A stretch of 64,000 nucleotides of DNA from a bacterium UBA4637 (GTDB lineage: Bacteria; Bacteroidota; Bacteroidia; Bacteroidales; Bacteroidaceae), in the NCBI GenBank assembly GCA_002405875.1, contig DHMR01000036.1:1-64000 (forward strand). The letters are read 5' to 3'. The notes under the pieces are model-generated. The model was given only the letters and a program-made list of their open reading frames with translations, had not been told where the DNA came from and ran no database searches. Within the stretch, counting starts at the first letter, position 1, and each line of letters begins with the position of its first letter. Of the stretch, positions 52,350 through 63,213 are shown piece by piece. Position numbers and translations under genes: made by a program.

Positions 52350-52820
52350 ATGATACAGCGCAAACAAACTCTGTTTCTGCTTGCTGCTGTCATAGCGTAC
52401 GCCATTTGTCTCTTCCTGCCTATTGCCAGCATCGAGCCGCAAGGGATGGGAATGGGCGTTACTGTGCACAACTTGGGCATCGTGAATGGGGACAACGGAA
52501 TCCAGTTAGACTCCACTTGCATCCCTTTGTTTTTGCTGTGCTCCGTATCTGCTGTGATAGCGCTGGTTACGATCTTTATGTATAAGAATCGTAAGTTGCA
52601 GATCAACTTGTGTAACATTTGCTTGCTTTTCTCTGTATTGTGGTATATCGATTACCTGCTGATGTTCTTCGGAATCATCGGCTTGGAAAATGCGGAGGGA
52701 AAAGCCCAAGTTAACTTTGGCGCTTGCTTGCCATTGGTGTCCATCATTTTGGTGGCGTTGGCACGCAAAGGAGTGAGTGATGACGAGAAATTGGTGCGAG
52801 CAGCCGATAGAATACGTTAA
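52350..52820 (+). CDS. DUF4293 family membrane protein
   Basis: 156 aa with four membrane helices (about 8-26, 55-75, 85-104, 118-135). MIQRKQTLFLLAAVIAYAICLFLPIA and the run of hydrophobic segments fit DUF4293, a Bacteroidota family of unknown function usually found near rpoZ, as here. 50 nt behind rpoZ. Confidence 0.8.
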   Translation: MIQRKQTLFLLAAVIAYAICLFLPIASIEPQGMGMGVTVHNLGIVNGDNGIQLDSTCIPLFLLCSVSAVIALVTIFMYKNRKLQINLCNICLLFSVLWYIDYLLMFFGIIGLENAEGKAQVNFGACLPLVSIILVALARKGVSDDEKLVRAADRIR

Positions 52821-52844
52821 AAAATACAGAAAAAACGGCAAAAA

Positions 52845-52876
52845 TTTGTGAGAACCAAATAAAAGTCGTAATTTTG
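52845..52876 (+). promoter_or_regulatory. rpsP promoter (TTTG-N20-TAATTTTG)
   Basis: TTTG at 52845-52848 and TAATTTTG at 52869-52876, spacer 20 nt; leader about 55 nt. Confidence 0.75.
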
Positions 52877-52937
52877 CAGCCGCTGTCACGAGATGGCAGC
52901 ATAAATTCAAACCTCAATAAAAATTAAAGATTAAAAA

Positions 52938-53477
52938 ATGGCAACAAAAATCAGATTGCAGCGCGGCGGTCGTAAGAGCTATGCTTTCTATAGCATCGTA
53001 ATCGCTGACGTTAGAGCACCACGTGATGGTAAATTTACTGAGAAGATTGGTACATTCAACCCTAACACCAATCCTGCTACTGTAGATTTGAATTTCGAGC
53101 GTGCACTTTACTGGGTAGAGACTGGTGCACAGCCTACAGACACAGTTCGTAACATCCTCAAGGGCGAGGGCGTTTACTTGATGAAGCACCTCAAGGGTGG
53201 CGTTAAGAAGGGCGCATTCGACGAGGCTGAGGCTCAGAAGCGTTTCGACGCTTGGAAGTCTGCTAAGGACGGTAAGAACGTAGCTGTTCGTGAAAACGAG
53301 GCTAAGGCTAAGAAAGAGGCTGTAGCTAAGGAGCTCGAAGCTGAGAAGAAGATCAATGAGGCAATTGCTAAGAAGGTAGCTGACAAGAAGGCTGCTGCAG
53401 CTGCTGCTCAGGCAGAGGCTGAAGCTGCTAAGGCTGCTGAGGAAACTCCTGCAGAGGAGGCTCCAGCTGAGGCTTAA
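52938..53477 (+). CDS. rpsP: 30S ribosomal protein S16, long C-terminal extension
   Basis: 179 aa. The first 80-90 residues are a normal S16 ([31 protein letters not shown]). The rest, from about residue 95, is a Lys/Glu/Ala-rich stretch ending in an Ala/Glu tail ([29 protein letters not shown]) that roughly doubles the protein. Extended S16 proteins occur in this phylum; the tail is likely a long helix exposed on the ribosome. Confidence 0.95.
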   Translation: MATKIRLQRGGRKSYAFYSIVIADVRAPRDGKFTEKIGTFNPNTNPATVDLNFERALYWVETGAQPTDTVRNILKGEGVYLMKHLKGGVKKGAFDEAEAQKRFDAWKSAKDGKNVAVRENEAKAKKEAVAKELEAEKKINEAIAKKVADKKAAAAAAQAEAEAAKAAEETPAEEAPAEA

Positions 53478-53501
53478 TCTTCTTTCGAAGATAGAAATTT
53501 T

Positions 53502-53535
53502 AAAGGTCGGATTTCCATTGGGGAGTCCGACCTTT
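53502..53535 (+). terminator. Terminator of rpsP
   Basis: AAAGGTCGGA and TCCGACCTTT form a perfect 10-bp stem, 24 nt past the rpsP stop; the following T run is short. Confidence 0.65.
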
Positions 53536-53649
53536 ATGTTTTCGCTTGCGACCTCTGCCTTTTTGTGTTTCCTTTGCTTCGTTTCTTTTATTCTTGCTTG
53601 TCATTAAATTTTACTTATCCTCGTGCAGTCTCTCGGGATGTATTTTCCC

Positions 53650-53712
53650 TTTCCTCGTGAGGAAAAAATGTAAACCTCCCGTAGTTTGAATTTTTTCCTC
53701 CCGAGGAAAAAA
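53650..53712. promoter_or_regulatory. Two related palindromes, possible operator
   Basis: TTTCCTC-GT-GAGGAAA (53650-53665) and TTTTTTCCTC-CC-GAGGAAAAAA (53691-53712) have the same half-site and 2-nt centre, about 44 nt apart, in the gap before the flippase. Hairpin formation is poor with 2-nt loops, so protein binding is the likelier use. Confidence 0.4.
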
Positions 53713-53836
53713 TAAAAGTGGGTGCACCTTTCCTGTTTTCTGTCCTTGACTCTACTTGGGATGTCGGAGAGAAATGTAAAAAATATTGATTTTGCTTCCT
53801 GGGTTATTCGAGTACGAATATAGATTCTTTTGGCTT

Positions 53837-53867
53837 GATGTAATAATAGATGTAATAATAGATGTAA
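53837..53867 (+). repeat. 12-nt tandem repeat, 2.6 copies
   Basis: GATGTAATAATA twice and then GATGTAAT, ending 8 nt before the first ATG of the flippase gene. It may affect promoter or start-site spacing. Confidence 0.85.
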
Positions 53868-53874
53868 TATTTGA

Positions 53875-55380
53875 ATGCATCCTGCGTTATTATTTATGAT
53901 GGAGAAAATAGAAAAAGACGATAGTTATTCACATATACTGAAATACACTGGCATTTTCGGCGGTGTACAGGGACTTAATATCTTGATCGGAATCGTACGC
54001 AACAAGTTTGCCGCCGTTCTTTTGGGTCCAGGAGGATTAGGGCTTGTTTCTCTTTTTAATTCCACCATCAACATGGTGGTGTCTGCTTCGAGTTTCGGCG
54101 TTCCCACAAGTGGAGTTCAGGAAATCTCTGACAAGTTTGGCTCTTTGCCTGCCGAGTTGAATGACTCTATCAAGTTGATTCGATCTTGGAGTTTGGTTAC
54201 TGCTATTTTGGGCATGTTGTTGTGCGTTGTTTTCAGTCCGCTGCTTAACTCTTGTACCTTTACCTGGGGTAACCATACACTTCATTTTGTGATGCTTTCT
54301 CCAGTTGTGGCGATGTCTATCATCGGTGGTGGTGAACTTGCCATATTGAAGGCAACTCGACAGCTTAAGTCTTTGGCATTCGTATCGTTGTTGACAATCG
54401 TTTCATCTCTTTTCGTTTCTGTTCCTGTTTATTACTTCTGGGGAGAATCTGGTATCATAGCAGTACTGTTGATGCAGGTGTTCGTTCAAATGGTTTGCGC
54501 AATCTATTATTCCACAAGGTTCTATCCCTTTCATGTTTCGTTTAGTCCTACCTATTTGAAAAGTGGCATCCATGTGATTCGACTTGGCATAGCCTTTGTA
54601 TTCTCAGGATTGATCAATTCAGGTTCGGAGTTTTTGATTCGCACCTATTTGAATAACGTGAGCTGTCTAGATGAGGTAGGATTATTCAATGCAGGAACTA
54701 CTTTGGCGGTTGTCTATGCAGGGCTTGTCTTTTCAGCTATGGAAGCAGACTATTTCCCACGCTTATCTTCCATCAAGGGAGATGTAGGCGAGCAAAACAG
54801 CTGCGTTAACAAACAAGTGGAGATCAATGTTCTCTTGATTACTCCGTTTCTGATACTCATGATTTTTATTTTGCCCATTTTGATACCTTTGTTGTATGAT
54901 TCGAAATTCAACGGAATGCTCCAGATGGCTCAGTTCGCTATGGTAAGTATGTTGTTTCGTGCCATCTACCTCCCCATCGAATACCTACCTTTGTCCAAGG
55001 GACAATCGGCGATTTTCTTTTTCCAAGAAACATTTGCCGTCGTCTTGTTGATTACTTTCGAAATTGGGGGATATACGCTCTTGGGACTTACTGGTATTGG
55101 CATAGCCATAGCTTTGGCGTATTTGATCGAAACCCTTGCAGTGTTTGGCTATAGCAGACTGGTTTATTCCTATCAGATGTCTCTGCAGACAATATCGTTC
55201 GTTTTGATTCAAATATTTTTTGTCTTTGTTTCACTGGCGCTGGCCTTGTCTAGAATTCATGGATTCGCTTATTGGGGAGTGGCATTTTTATGTACTATTA
55301 CGAATACTGCCATAACAATATACATTGTCAAAAGAAAAACCGATGTCTTTGACAAGATGAGAAAGAAGTTGAAAAGATGA
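53875..55380 (+). CDS. Polysaccharide flippase (Wzx/MATE-like)
   Basis: 501 aa with about 12-14 membrane helices, oligosaccharide flippase family (start GIFGGVQGLNILIGIVRNKFAAVLLGPGGLGLVSLFNSTINM is typical of Wzx-like proteins). These move lipid-linked sugars across the inner membrane. No glycosyltransferase or other polysaccharide gene is near, which is odd for a Wzx. Start uncertain: 53875, 53896 and 53899 are all ATG; the last two give a more usual N-terminus. Confidence 0.85.
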   Translation: MHPALLFMMEKIEKDDSYSHILKYTGIFGGVQGLNILIGIVRNKFAAVLLGPGGLGLVSLFNSTINMVVSASSFGVPTSGVQEISDKFGSLPAELNDSIKLIRSWSLVTAILGMLLCVVFSPLLNSCTFTWGNHTLHFVMLSPVVAMSIIGGGELAILKATRQLKSLAFVSLLTIVSSLFVSVPVYYFWGESGIIAVLLMQVFVQMVCAIYYSTRFYPFHVSFSPTYLKSGIHVIRLGIAFVFSGLINSGSEFLIRTYLNNVSCLDEVGLFNAGTTLAVVYAGLVFSAMEADYFPRLSSIKGDVGEQNSCVNKQVEINVLLITPFLILMIFILPILIPLLYDSKFNGMLQMAQFAMVSMLFRAIYLPIEYLPLSKGQSAIFFFQETFAVVLLITFEIGGYTLLGLTGIGIAIALAYLIETLAVFGYSRLVYSYQMSLQTISFVLIQIFFVFVSLALALSRIHGFAYWGVAFLCTITNTAITIYIVKRKTDVFDKMRKKLKR

Positions 55381-55493
55381 AGAATGCGATTTTTGCAAAG
55401 TCAAGTTGCCAAAAACGCTAGGAATTTATCTCCAGTTGTTACTTTTCCGTTAAACGGATATAAAAAATCGTTCACTTTGTCGTTAATTTAAGA

Positions 55494-55536
55494 ATAATTG
55501 TTATCTTTGCGTTCGAAATGTAAAGATAACAATTAT
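55494..55536. promoter_or_regulatory. 15-bp perfect inverted repeat over the nhaD promoter
   Basis: ATAATTGTTATCTTT (55494-55508) is mirrored by AAAGATAACAATTAT (55522-55536) around a 13-nt centre. The left arm supplies most of the -7 box TATCTTTG (55502-55509) and the right arm runs into the ATG. It looks like an operator for a dimeric regulator. Confidence 0.6.
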
Positions 55537-56974
55537 GACACTAGTCATTGCAACCATATTACTGATGGGATATCTCCTCATCGCGACGGAGAATATCACC
55601 AAGGTGAACCGTGCTGCCGTAGCGATTTTTGCTGGAACGGTGGGATGGGTTCTCTATATCTGTTATGGTATGGACTTCGTGACTAGCCAGCACGCTTACG
55701 AGTTCTCTCATTTCCTTCATCCTGATGGCCTCAGTGAGATTCCAGCCAACAGCGTTACGGTCAAAAATTTTATCGCCCGTAACATTTTCTTGCCTTATGT
55801 GGGCAGGGCTGCGGAAATCGTTCTCTTTCTTTTGGCGACCATGACGATTGTGGAAATATTGAACAATAATGGTTGCTTCGACTTTATCCGTCAACTTCTT
55901 CGTACCCGTAAGAGCAAGAAAATGATTTGGACCTTGTCCATCGTCACCTTCTTGATTTCCATTAATCTCGATAACTTGACTACCACTGTCATGATGCTCA
56001 CCATCATGCATGGTATCATACCGAGCCGTCGTCAAAGAATGCTTTATGGAGGTGCCATCCTCTTGGCTGCCAATTGTGGAGGAGCTTTGACGGTGATTGG
56101 CAATCCCGAGGGGCTTGTGCTGTGGAATAGCGGTCTTGTGACTGCCACTCGTTTCTCCATGGGGCTGCTGCTACCTTGTCTTGTGGCTTGGTTCATACCA
56201 ACTTATTTGATTTCGAAAAGCCTTCCTGAGCGTGTCGAGACCGAATGGATAGGCATGCCTTATCGTGGGGACGATACTCGTCTCAATGTATGGCAGAGAT
56301 TGGTCATGCTCTTTGTCGGCATTGGAGGTTTGTGGTTTATTCCAACCTTTCATACCATCACCAAGCTGAGTCCATTTTTGGGCGCGCTCTGTGTGTTGTC
56401 GGTCTTGTGGATTGTCAACGAGATTTTCAATCGAAAGCTGATGAATATGGACGCGATGGTGGAGCGCCGTACTCCTCGAGTGTTGCAATACGGTGTCATT
56501 CAGATGATTTTGTTCGTCATGGGTATCATGCTGGCTGTCGGCGTGGTCAAGGAGACGGGTGCCTTTCATGTGGTATCCGACTATTTGTATGTGGATGATA
56601 ACCGTCCATACTTGTGGGTGAATGGTGTCTTGGCAGGCGTCATTAGCACGGTATTGGACAATTTTGCGACAGCAATGAATTTCTTCTCCTTGCCAGACAT
56701 TGGCAGTCCAGACGACCTGATGGCTGAGGCCTCTACGGCTTATAGTTGTAATGGCATATACTGGCAAGTGATAGCTTATTGTGTAATGGCAGGAGGCAAT
56801 GTCTTGGGTATAGGTACCATCAGTGGTTTGGCTTTGATGAAGATGGAACACATGCACATGGGGTGGTTCTTCCGCAACATTGGATGGAAAGCCTTGTTGG
56901 GTGGCGTGATAGGTCTCGTCATCCTTTGGCTATCTCACAACCTTGTCTCGGGTGCCACTCATTTGCTGATTTAA
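55535..56974 (+). CDS. nhaD: NhaD-type Na+/H+ antiporter
   Basis: 479 aa with about 12-14 membrane helices. Ion-transporter superfamily features: TFLISINLDNLTTTVMM and, in the second half, ISTVLDNFATAMNF, the paired D-N motifs typical of NhaD; also NCGGALTVIGNPEGLVLW and GGNVLGIGTISG. It would expel Na+ in exchange for H+ for pH and salt balance. The SLC13 relatives are similar, so the label is from the D-N motifs. Leader only about 20 nt. Confidence 0.8.
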   Translation: MTLVIATILLMGYLLIATENITKVNRAAVAIFAGTVGWVLYICYGMDFVTSQHAYEFSHFLHPDGLSEIPANSVTVKNFIARNIFLPYVGRAAEIVLFLLATMTIVEILNNNGCFDFIRQLLRTRKSKKMIWTLSIVTFLISINLDNLTTTVMMLTIMHGIIPSRRQRMLYGGAILLAANCGGALTVIGNPEGLVLWNSGLVTATRFSMGLLLPCLVAWFIPTYLISKSLPERVETEWIGMPYRGDDTRLNVWQRLVMLFVGIGGLWFIPTFHTITKLSPFLGALCVLSVLWIVNEIFNRKLMNMDAMVERRTPRVLQYGVIQMILFVMGIMLAVGVVKETGAFHVVSDYLYVDDNRPYLWVNGVLAGVISTVLDNFATAMNFFSLPDIGSPDDLMAEASTAYSCNGIYWQVIAYCVMAGGNVLGIGTISGLALMKMEHMHMGWFFRNIGWKALLGGVIGLVILWLSHNLVSGATHLLI

Positions 56975-57033
56975 AAACATACAAGTCGGAATCTTCCCAA
57001 AAAGAAAGATACCATGGGGAAGTTATATCCGCA

Positions 57034-57041
57034 TATCTTTG
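57034..57041 (+). promoter_or_regulatory. pfkA promoter -7 box (TATCTTTG)
   Basis: TATCTTTG, leaving about 65 nt of AT-rich leader before the pfkA ATG. Confidence 0.6.
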
Positions 57042-57111
57042 ATATTCTCATTATAACATATAAATCAAAAATAAACATAAATAATAATCAAATCAATTAA
57101 GGTATATAGTT

Positions 57112-58089
57112 ATGGCAAAGATTAAAACTATAGGTATTTTGACTTCTGGAGGTGATGCTCCAGGTATGAATGCTGCTATTCGTGCGGTAACTCGTTCGGC
57201 CATTTACAATGGATTTAACGTCAAGGCCATCTATCGTGGTTATGACGGCTTGATCAATGATGAGATCAAGACTTTCACTACGGAGAATGTAAGTGGTATC
57301 ATCGGTACGGGAGGTACCATCTTGAAAACTGCCCGCTCGAAGGAGTTTATGACAGCGGAAGGACGTCAGAAAGCATTTGAAACGATTCAGAAGGAGGAAA
57401 TCGACGCACTGATCGTCATCGGTGGTAATGGCTCTCTTACGGGTGCGATGAACTTCGCTCGTGAGTTTGACGTTTGCTGCATCGGTCTTCCTGGTACGAT
57501 TGATAATGACCTTTATGGTACAGATAATACGATAGGCTATGATACGACGATGAATACCATCGTGGAATGTGTGGACCGTATCCGTGATACTGCCCAGAGC
57601 CATGAACGTATCTTCTTTGTGGAGGTGATGGGGCGTGATGCCGGCTTCTTGGCGCAGAACAGTGCCATCGCAAGTGGTGCCGAGGCTGCCATCATACCGG
57701 AGGATTCAACCGATGTCGACCAGTTGGCTCAGTTCATGGAGCGTGGTATCCGAAAGTCTAAGAAGAGCTGCATCGTCATTGTGTCGGAAAGTCCTAAGTG
57801 TGGCGCTCTTTATTATGCAGACCGTGTACGCAAGGAGTTCCCTGAGTTTGACGTTCGTGTCTCTATCTTGGGACACTTGCAGCGTGGTGGCCGTCCTTCG
57901 GCACGTGACCGCATCTTGGCTTCTCGTACAGGATGTGGTGCTGTCGAGGCCATTATGCAGGGACAGCGCAACGTGATGATTGGCGTGCGCAACAATGAGG
58001 TCGTTTACGTGCCATTGTCTGAGGCTATCCGTTCAGACAAGCCTTTCGATCGCAAGCTCATCAAGGTGCTCGACGAACTCAGCATTTAG
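57112..58089 (+). CDS. pfkA: 6-phosphofructokinase
   Basis: 325 aa. ATP-type features: [16 protein letters not shown] (Gly where PPi enzymes have Lys), MGRDAGFLA and [14 protein letters not shown]. The metal-binding Asp of GGDGS is Asn106 (IGGNGSLTG), while the following Gly that marks ATP use is kept. This replaces a residue that contacts Mg-ATP in E. coli Pfk. It runs glycolysis opposite to fbp at 22.3 kb. Complete gene; activity expected but the change is notable. Confidence 0.93.
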   Translation: MAKIKTIGILTSGGDAPGMNAAIRAVTRSAIYNGFNVKAIYRGYDGLINDEIKTFTTENVSGIIGTGGTILKTARSKEFMTAEGRQKAFETIQKEEIDALIVIGGNGSLTGAMNFAREFDVCCIGLPGTIDNDLYGTDNTIGYDTTMNTIVECVDRIRDTAQSHERIFFVEVMGRDAGFLAQNSAIASGAEAAIIPEDSTDVDQLAQFMERGIRKSKKSCIVIVSESPKCGALYYADRVRKEFPEFDVRVSILGHLQRGGRPSARDRILASRTGCGAVEAIMQGQRNVMIGVRNNEVVYVPLSEAIRSDKPFDRKLIKVLDELSI

Positions 58090-58098
58090 TACTTTTTA

Positions 58099-58272
58099 GT
58101 TTTAACTTGTAACTTTTTGATATGCTTGAGAGTGGCAATTTTCCGATATGTATTTCGGATGAGGGTACCATGGTAGTCATCAAGTTGCAATTCTCAAGTC
58201 GCAAGTTGTAAGTATAAAATTGAAAGTCATAAAATGGTTTAAACGGAACTAAAAATGGTTTAAAGCCGAATA
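58099..58272 (+). repeat. Intergenic inverted and 21-nt tandem repeats before atpD
   Basis: In the 58090-58425 gap an imperfect inverted repeat (AACTTG, CTTGAGA with TCTCAAG, CAAGTT, about 58104-58206) is followed by a 21-nt tandem pair (58231-58251, 58252-58272) that starts AAAATGGTTTAAA. No gene is seen here. Confidence 0.6.
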
Positions 58273-58297
58273 AAACTCCCATTAATTTTGGAGTTTT
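58272..58297 (+). terminator. Possible terminator upstream of atpD
   Basis: AAAACTCC and GGAGTTTT form an 8-bp stem. It is far from pfkA but just before the atpD promoter. Confidence 0.4.
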
Positions 58298-58318
58298 CGT
58301 AAATTGTTGTTACTTTTG
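58287..58318 (+). promoter_or_regulatory. F-ATPase operon promoter (TTTG-N20-TACTTTTG)
   Basis: TTTG at 58287-58290 and TACTTTTG at 58311-58318, spacer 20 nt. The leader before atpD is about 100 nt. Confidence 0.8.
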
Positions 58319-58422
58319 CAAGCAAATAGGGGAGCAGCCTGACTTGCATTGGGTTCAACAAGAAAGGCTTGACTACCAAAATTTGAACAGACAACAACAA
58401 TAATATAAATTTAAACTTATAG

Positions 58423-59952
<1,530 letters not shown>

Positions 59953-59970
59953 TCTTTAACCTTTACTATT

Positions 59971-60210
59971 ATGTTAAAGCTTAAGATAGTCTCTCCCGAG
60001 AAGGTGGTGTTCCAAGGTGATGTGGACAGTGTGTTGGTTCCGGGAACCCTCGGCTCTTTCGAGATTCTCAAGGACCATGCTCCGATCATCTCCTCGCTCG
60101 AAGTGGGCAAGGTGGAGTACGCTACCCAGGAAGGAAAGCAAACGTTGGACATACAAGGTGGATTCGTGGAAGTGAAGAAAAACGAAGTAAGCCTTTGCGT
60201 AGAAGTGTAA
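59971..60210 (+). CDS. atpC: F-type ATP synthase subunit epsilon, short form
   Basis: 79 aa. Only the N-terminal beta-sandwich is present (LKIVSPEKVVFQGDVDSVLVPGTLGSFEIL...); the C-terminal helical hairpin, which in other bacteria blocks ATP hydrolysis, is missing. Usual length is about 130-140. The stop codon is genuine and the next gene begins 34 nt later. The short form is common in the phylum. Confidence 0.92.
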   Translation: MLKLKIVSPEKVVFQGDVDSVLVPGTLGSFEILKDHAPIISSLEVGKVEYATQEGKQTLDIQGGFVEVKKNEVSLCVEV

Positions 60211-60244
60211 TTCAATCCTGAATGTGATAAGTTCAAAATTGATC

Positions 60245-60694
60245 ATGGAAAAAAATGAAGTGATGCGCTTACAATACATCAAGCAAGTAGGCATCAAGTA
60301 TAAGCAGATTTCGCTTTGGCTGACAGCAGGTTTGGCTCTTGCCATCCTCTTCGCTTGTCGAGTTTCTGCCCATTGTGACGATATCCTCCCGCAGGTGGTT
60401 AACCCGCTGGTGGTGAGCGCCCTATTCTCACTTGTTGCAAGTACTGCTTATGGGGAAGCGTGGACGGCATTGGCAAAGTCTTCGCCAGCTAATCTCGCCA
60501 AGTTCTATTTGGCGGCTTCCGCCTTGAAGATGATGTCTGCCGCCGTGGTGTTTCTCATCTACGTCGTGGTCTGCGACAAGCAGAACATCCTGGGATTTGC
60601 AGCCATCTTCGTTTTGTTCTATGTCGTGCTTCTCGTGTTTGACTGCATTTACTTTGCTCGGGTCGAGAAAAAGAATAATCTAATTAATAAGTAA
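60245..60694 (+). CDS. AtpI-like membrane protein of the ATP synthase operon
   Basis: 149 aa from the ATG at 60245 (a GTG 21 nt upstream is less likely). Four hydrophobic segments (about 23-42, 53-73, 87-110, 112-136). Position between epsilon and subunit a matches where AtpI-type assembly proteins occur, which help build the c-ring; sequence similarity to AtpI is not obvious by eye, so the call rests on context. Confidence 0.7.
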   Translation: MEKNEVMRLQYIKQVGIKYKQISLWLTAGLALAILFACRVSAHCDDILPQVVNPLVVSALFSLVASTAYGEAWTALAKSSPANLAKFYLAASALKMMSAAVVFLIYVVVCDKQNILGFAAIFVLFYVVLLVFDCIYFARVEKKNNLINK

Positions 60695-60698
60695 GAAT

Positions 60699-61802
60699 AT
60701 GAAATATCTCAAACAATTCCTCTTTCTAGCCTTGTTGCTATTTACGCTGGCACCTGTCCAGGTGTCTGCCAAGCAAAACATCGACGTGAAAGAGATATTG
60801 TGGGGTCATATCAAGGATTCTTATGAATGGCATATCACCCAAGTGGGTGATCATCCAGTCGTGATTAATCTGCCCATCATTGTCAAGACCACAACGGGTT
60901 GGCATGTGTTCAGCAGCGGTGAGTTCTCGGAAGAGAGAGATGCCAATGGCGACCGCCTGGGACCTTACAACTTGGTCATCAAGAACAGTGAGGCGCAGAG
61001 TAATCCCAACAAGATCGTGGAAAAGGTAGATGGGGCAGAGGTTCGTCCGCTCGATATATCCATTACGAAGACCGTTTGCGTGCTCTTCATCGACGCGATC
61101 ATCTTGTTGATTTGTGTGTTGGTGCCAGCACGCTGGTGCAAGAAGCACAAGGTGGATGATCCAGCTCCAAAGGGATTCGTTGGATTGATGCACATGTTCA
61201 TCATGTCTGTCTACAACGATGTGATCAAGGCTACTTTAGGTAAAGAAGCTCCCAAGTATGCACCATGGTTGCTCACTTGCTTCTTCTTCATCTTTGTGGC
61301 CAACATCATGGGTATCGTACCGTTCCCTCCTGGTGGTGGAAACTTGACGGGCAACATCGCCTGTACCTGTTTCTTTGGTGTCACCACGTTTATCATCACG
61401 AATGTGACGGGTACGAAGGCCTATTGGAAGGATATCTTCTGGCCAGATGTACCAACCTGGTTGAAGGTGCCGGTACCATTGATGCCATTCATCGAGCTTT
61501 TCGGTATCTTTACGAAACCGTTGGCTTTGATTATCCGACTCTTCGCCAACATGATGGCAGGCCATGCAATCGCCTTGTCGTTTGCAGCCATTATTTTCAT
61601 TATGTTCAACATCAGTGAAAATGCCATTGCCAACTATGTGGCAGGAACGGGTATGACAATTGTAAGTGTTGCGATGAGCGCCTTCATGATGCTCCTCGAA
61701 GTATTGGTAAGCTACATTCAAGCCTTGGTGTTCACCATGCTGAGTGCAGTGTTCATCTCGCTGGCACATGTTCATGAGCCAGAGCCAGAATTGGCAAAAT
61801 AA
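60699..61802 (+). CDS. atpB: F-type ATP synthase subunit a
   Basis: 367 aa. An N-terminal signal-like segment and an exported region of about 110 residues precede the membrane part; this long front is typical of Bacteroidota. The essential Arg is in ALIIRLFANMMAGHAI. Five to six membrane helices follow residue 120. Starts 4 nt after the AtpI-like stop. Confidence 0.95.
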   Translation: MKYLKQFLFLALLLFTLAPVQVSAKQNIDVKEILWGHIKDSYEWHITQVGDHPVVINLPIIVKTTTGWHVFSSGEFSEERDANGDRLGPYNLVIKNSEAQSNPNKIVEKVDGAEVRPLDISITKTVCVLFIDAIILLICVLVPARWCKKHKVDDPAPKGFVGLMHMFIMSVYNDVIKATLGKEAPKYAPWLLTCFFFIFVANIMGIVPFPPGGGNLTGNIACTCFFGVTTFIITNVTGTKAYWKDIFWPDVPTWLKVPVPLMPFIELFGIFTKPLALIIRLFANMMAGHAIALSFAAIIFIMFNISENAIANYVAGTGMTIVSVAMSAFMMLLEVLVSYIQALVFTMLSAVFISLAHVHEPEPELAK

Positions 61803-61839
61803 ATTTAGAATTACAAACAAGAAAATATTAACAACTTAA

Positions 61840-62091
<252 letters not shown>

Positions 62092-62145
62092 TGATGGCAA
62101 ACGTTAATTAACAATATCGTTTAAGTAAAACTTTAATCAGTATAT

Positions 62146-62649
62146 ATGGATTTATTGATTCCTGATAGCGGTTTGCTTTTCTGGATGACGTTGGTCTTCA
62201 TCATCGTCTTCATCATCTTGTGGAAGGCTGGCTTCCCAGCTATTGTCAAGATGGTGAACGACCGCAAGGCCTACATCGACGAGAGCTTGCAGAAAGCTCA
62301 CGAAGCCAATGAGAAGCTTGCCAATATCCAAAAAGAAGGTGAATCCATTCTGCAAGAAGCTCGCGAGAAGCAGGCATCTATCCTCAAGGAAGCTGCCGAG
62401 ACTCGCGATGCCATTGTTGAGAAAGCCCAGGACAAGGCTCGTGAGGAAGGCGCTCGTTTGCTTTCCGAGGCCAAGGCCCAGATTGATACGGAGAAGCAAA
62501 ACGCCATCCGTGAGATCCGTACACAGGTAGCCGAACTCTCAGTGCAAATCGCAGAGAAGGTGCTCAAGGAAAAACTTTCCGACGACAAGGAGCAGATGGA
62601 TATGATAAATCGACTGCTGGATGAAGTTTCTTCTGATAATAAACAGTAA
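62146..62649 (+). CDS. atpF: F-type ATP synthase subunit b
   Basis: 167 aa: one membrane helix (LLFWMTLVFIIVFIILW, residues 10-26) and a long charged helical stalk (Ala/Glu/Lys-rich, e.g. KAHEANEKLANIQKEGESIL), the peripheral stator. Confidence 0.96.
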   Translation: MDLLIPDSGLLFWMTLVFIIVFIILWKAGFPAIVKMVNDRKAYIDESLQKAHEANEKLANIQKEGESILQEAREKQASILKEAAETRDAIVEKAQDKAREEGARLLSEAKAQIDTEKQNAIREIRTQVAELSVQIAEKVLKEKLSDDKEQMDMINRLLDEVSSDNKQ

Positions 62650-62654
62650 AGCTT

Positions 62655-63191
62655 ATGGATATAGGTGTAATATCGGTGCGTTATGCTCGTGCGCTGCTGA
62701 AGGCTGCCCTTGGCATGAAGCTCGAAGATCAGGTTTATCTGGAGATGCAGTCTCTCTTCAAGAGCTACATCGATGTGCCTGAACTGAGATTTACGATAGA
62801 CAACCCTATGCTTGGCAAGGATAAGAAATTGGCGCTGCTCACGACGGCCCTGGGAAAGGAGTCTTCTGAACTGAGCAAGAAGTTCTTGGCCCTTGTAATG
62901 AAAGAGGATAGGGAAAGCACCCTGCAATTCATGGCTGCTTCGTATATCACTCTTTACAGGAAACAGAAGAATATCATTCGTGGTAAACTGATCACCGCTA
63001 CAGCCGTTGACCCTCAGACCGAGGATAAGATGCGCAAGATGGTGGAGAACAGAACGCAAGGTACTGTGGAGTTCAAGACTGAGGTAAACCCTGACATCAT
63101 CGGTGGATTTATCTTGGAATATGATACTTACAGAATGGATGCGAGCGTCAAGACGAAGCTCAATGCCATCCTGACACAGCTCATAAAGTAA
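62655..63191 (+). CDS. atpH: F-type ATP synthase subunit delta
   Basis: 178 aa OSCP/delta subunit. It begins ISVRYARALLKAALG and ends with a small C-terminal domain (TAVDPQTEDKMRKMVENRTQGTVEFKTEVNPDIIGGFILEY), connecting the stator to alpha. 5 nt after atpF. Confidence 0.95.
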   Translation: MDIGVISVRYARALLKAALGMKLEDQVYLEMQSLFKSYIDVPELRFTIDNPMLGKDKKLALLTTALGKESSELSKKFLALVMKEDRESTLQFMAASYITLYRKQKNIIRGKLITATAVDPQTEDKMRKMVENRTQGTVEFKTEVNPDIIGGFILEYDTYRMDASVKTKLNAILTQLIK

Positions 63192-63213
63192 AATTTTAAA
63201 GTAAAAAAACAAC

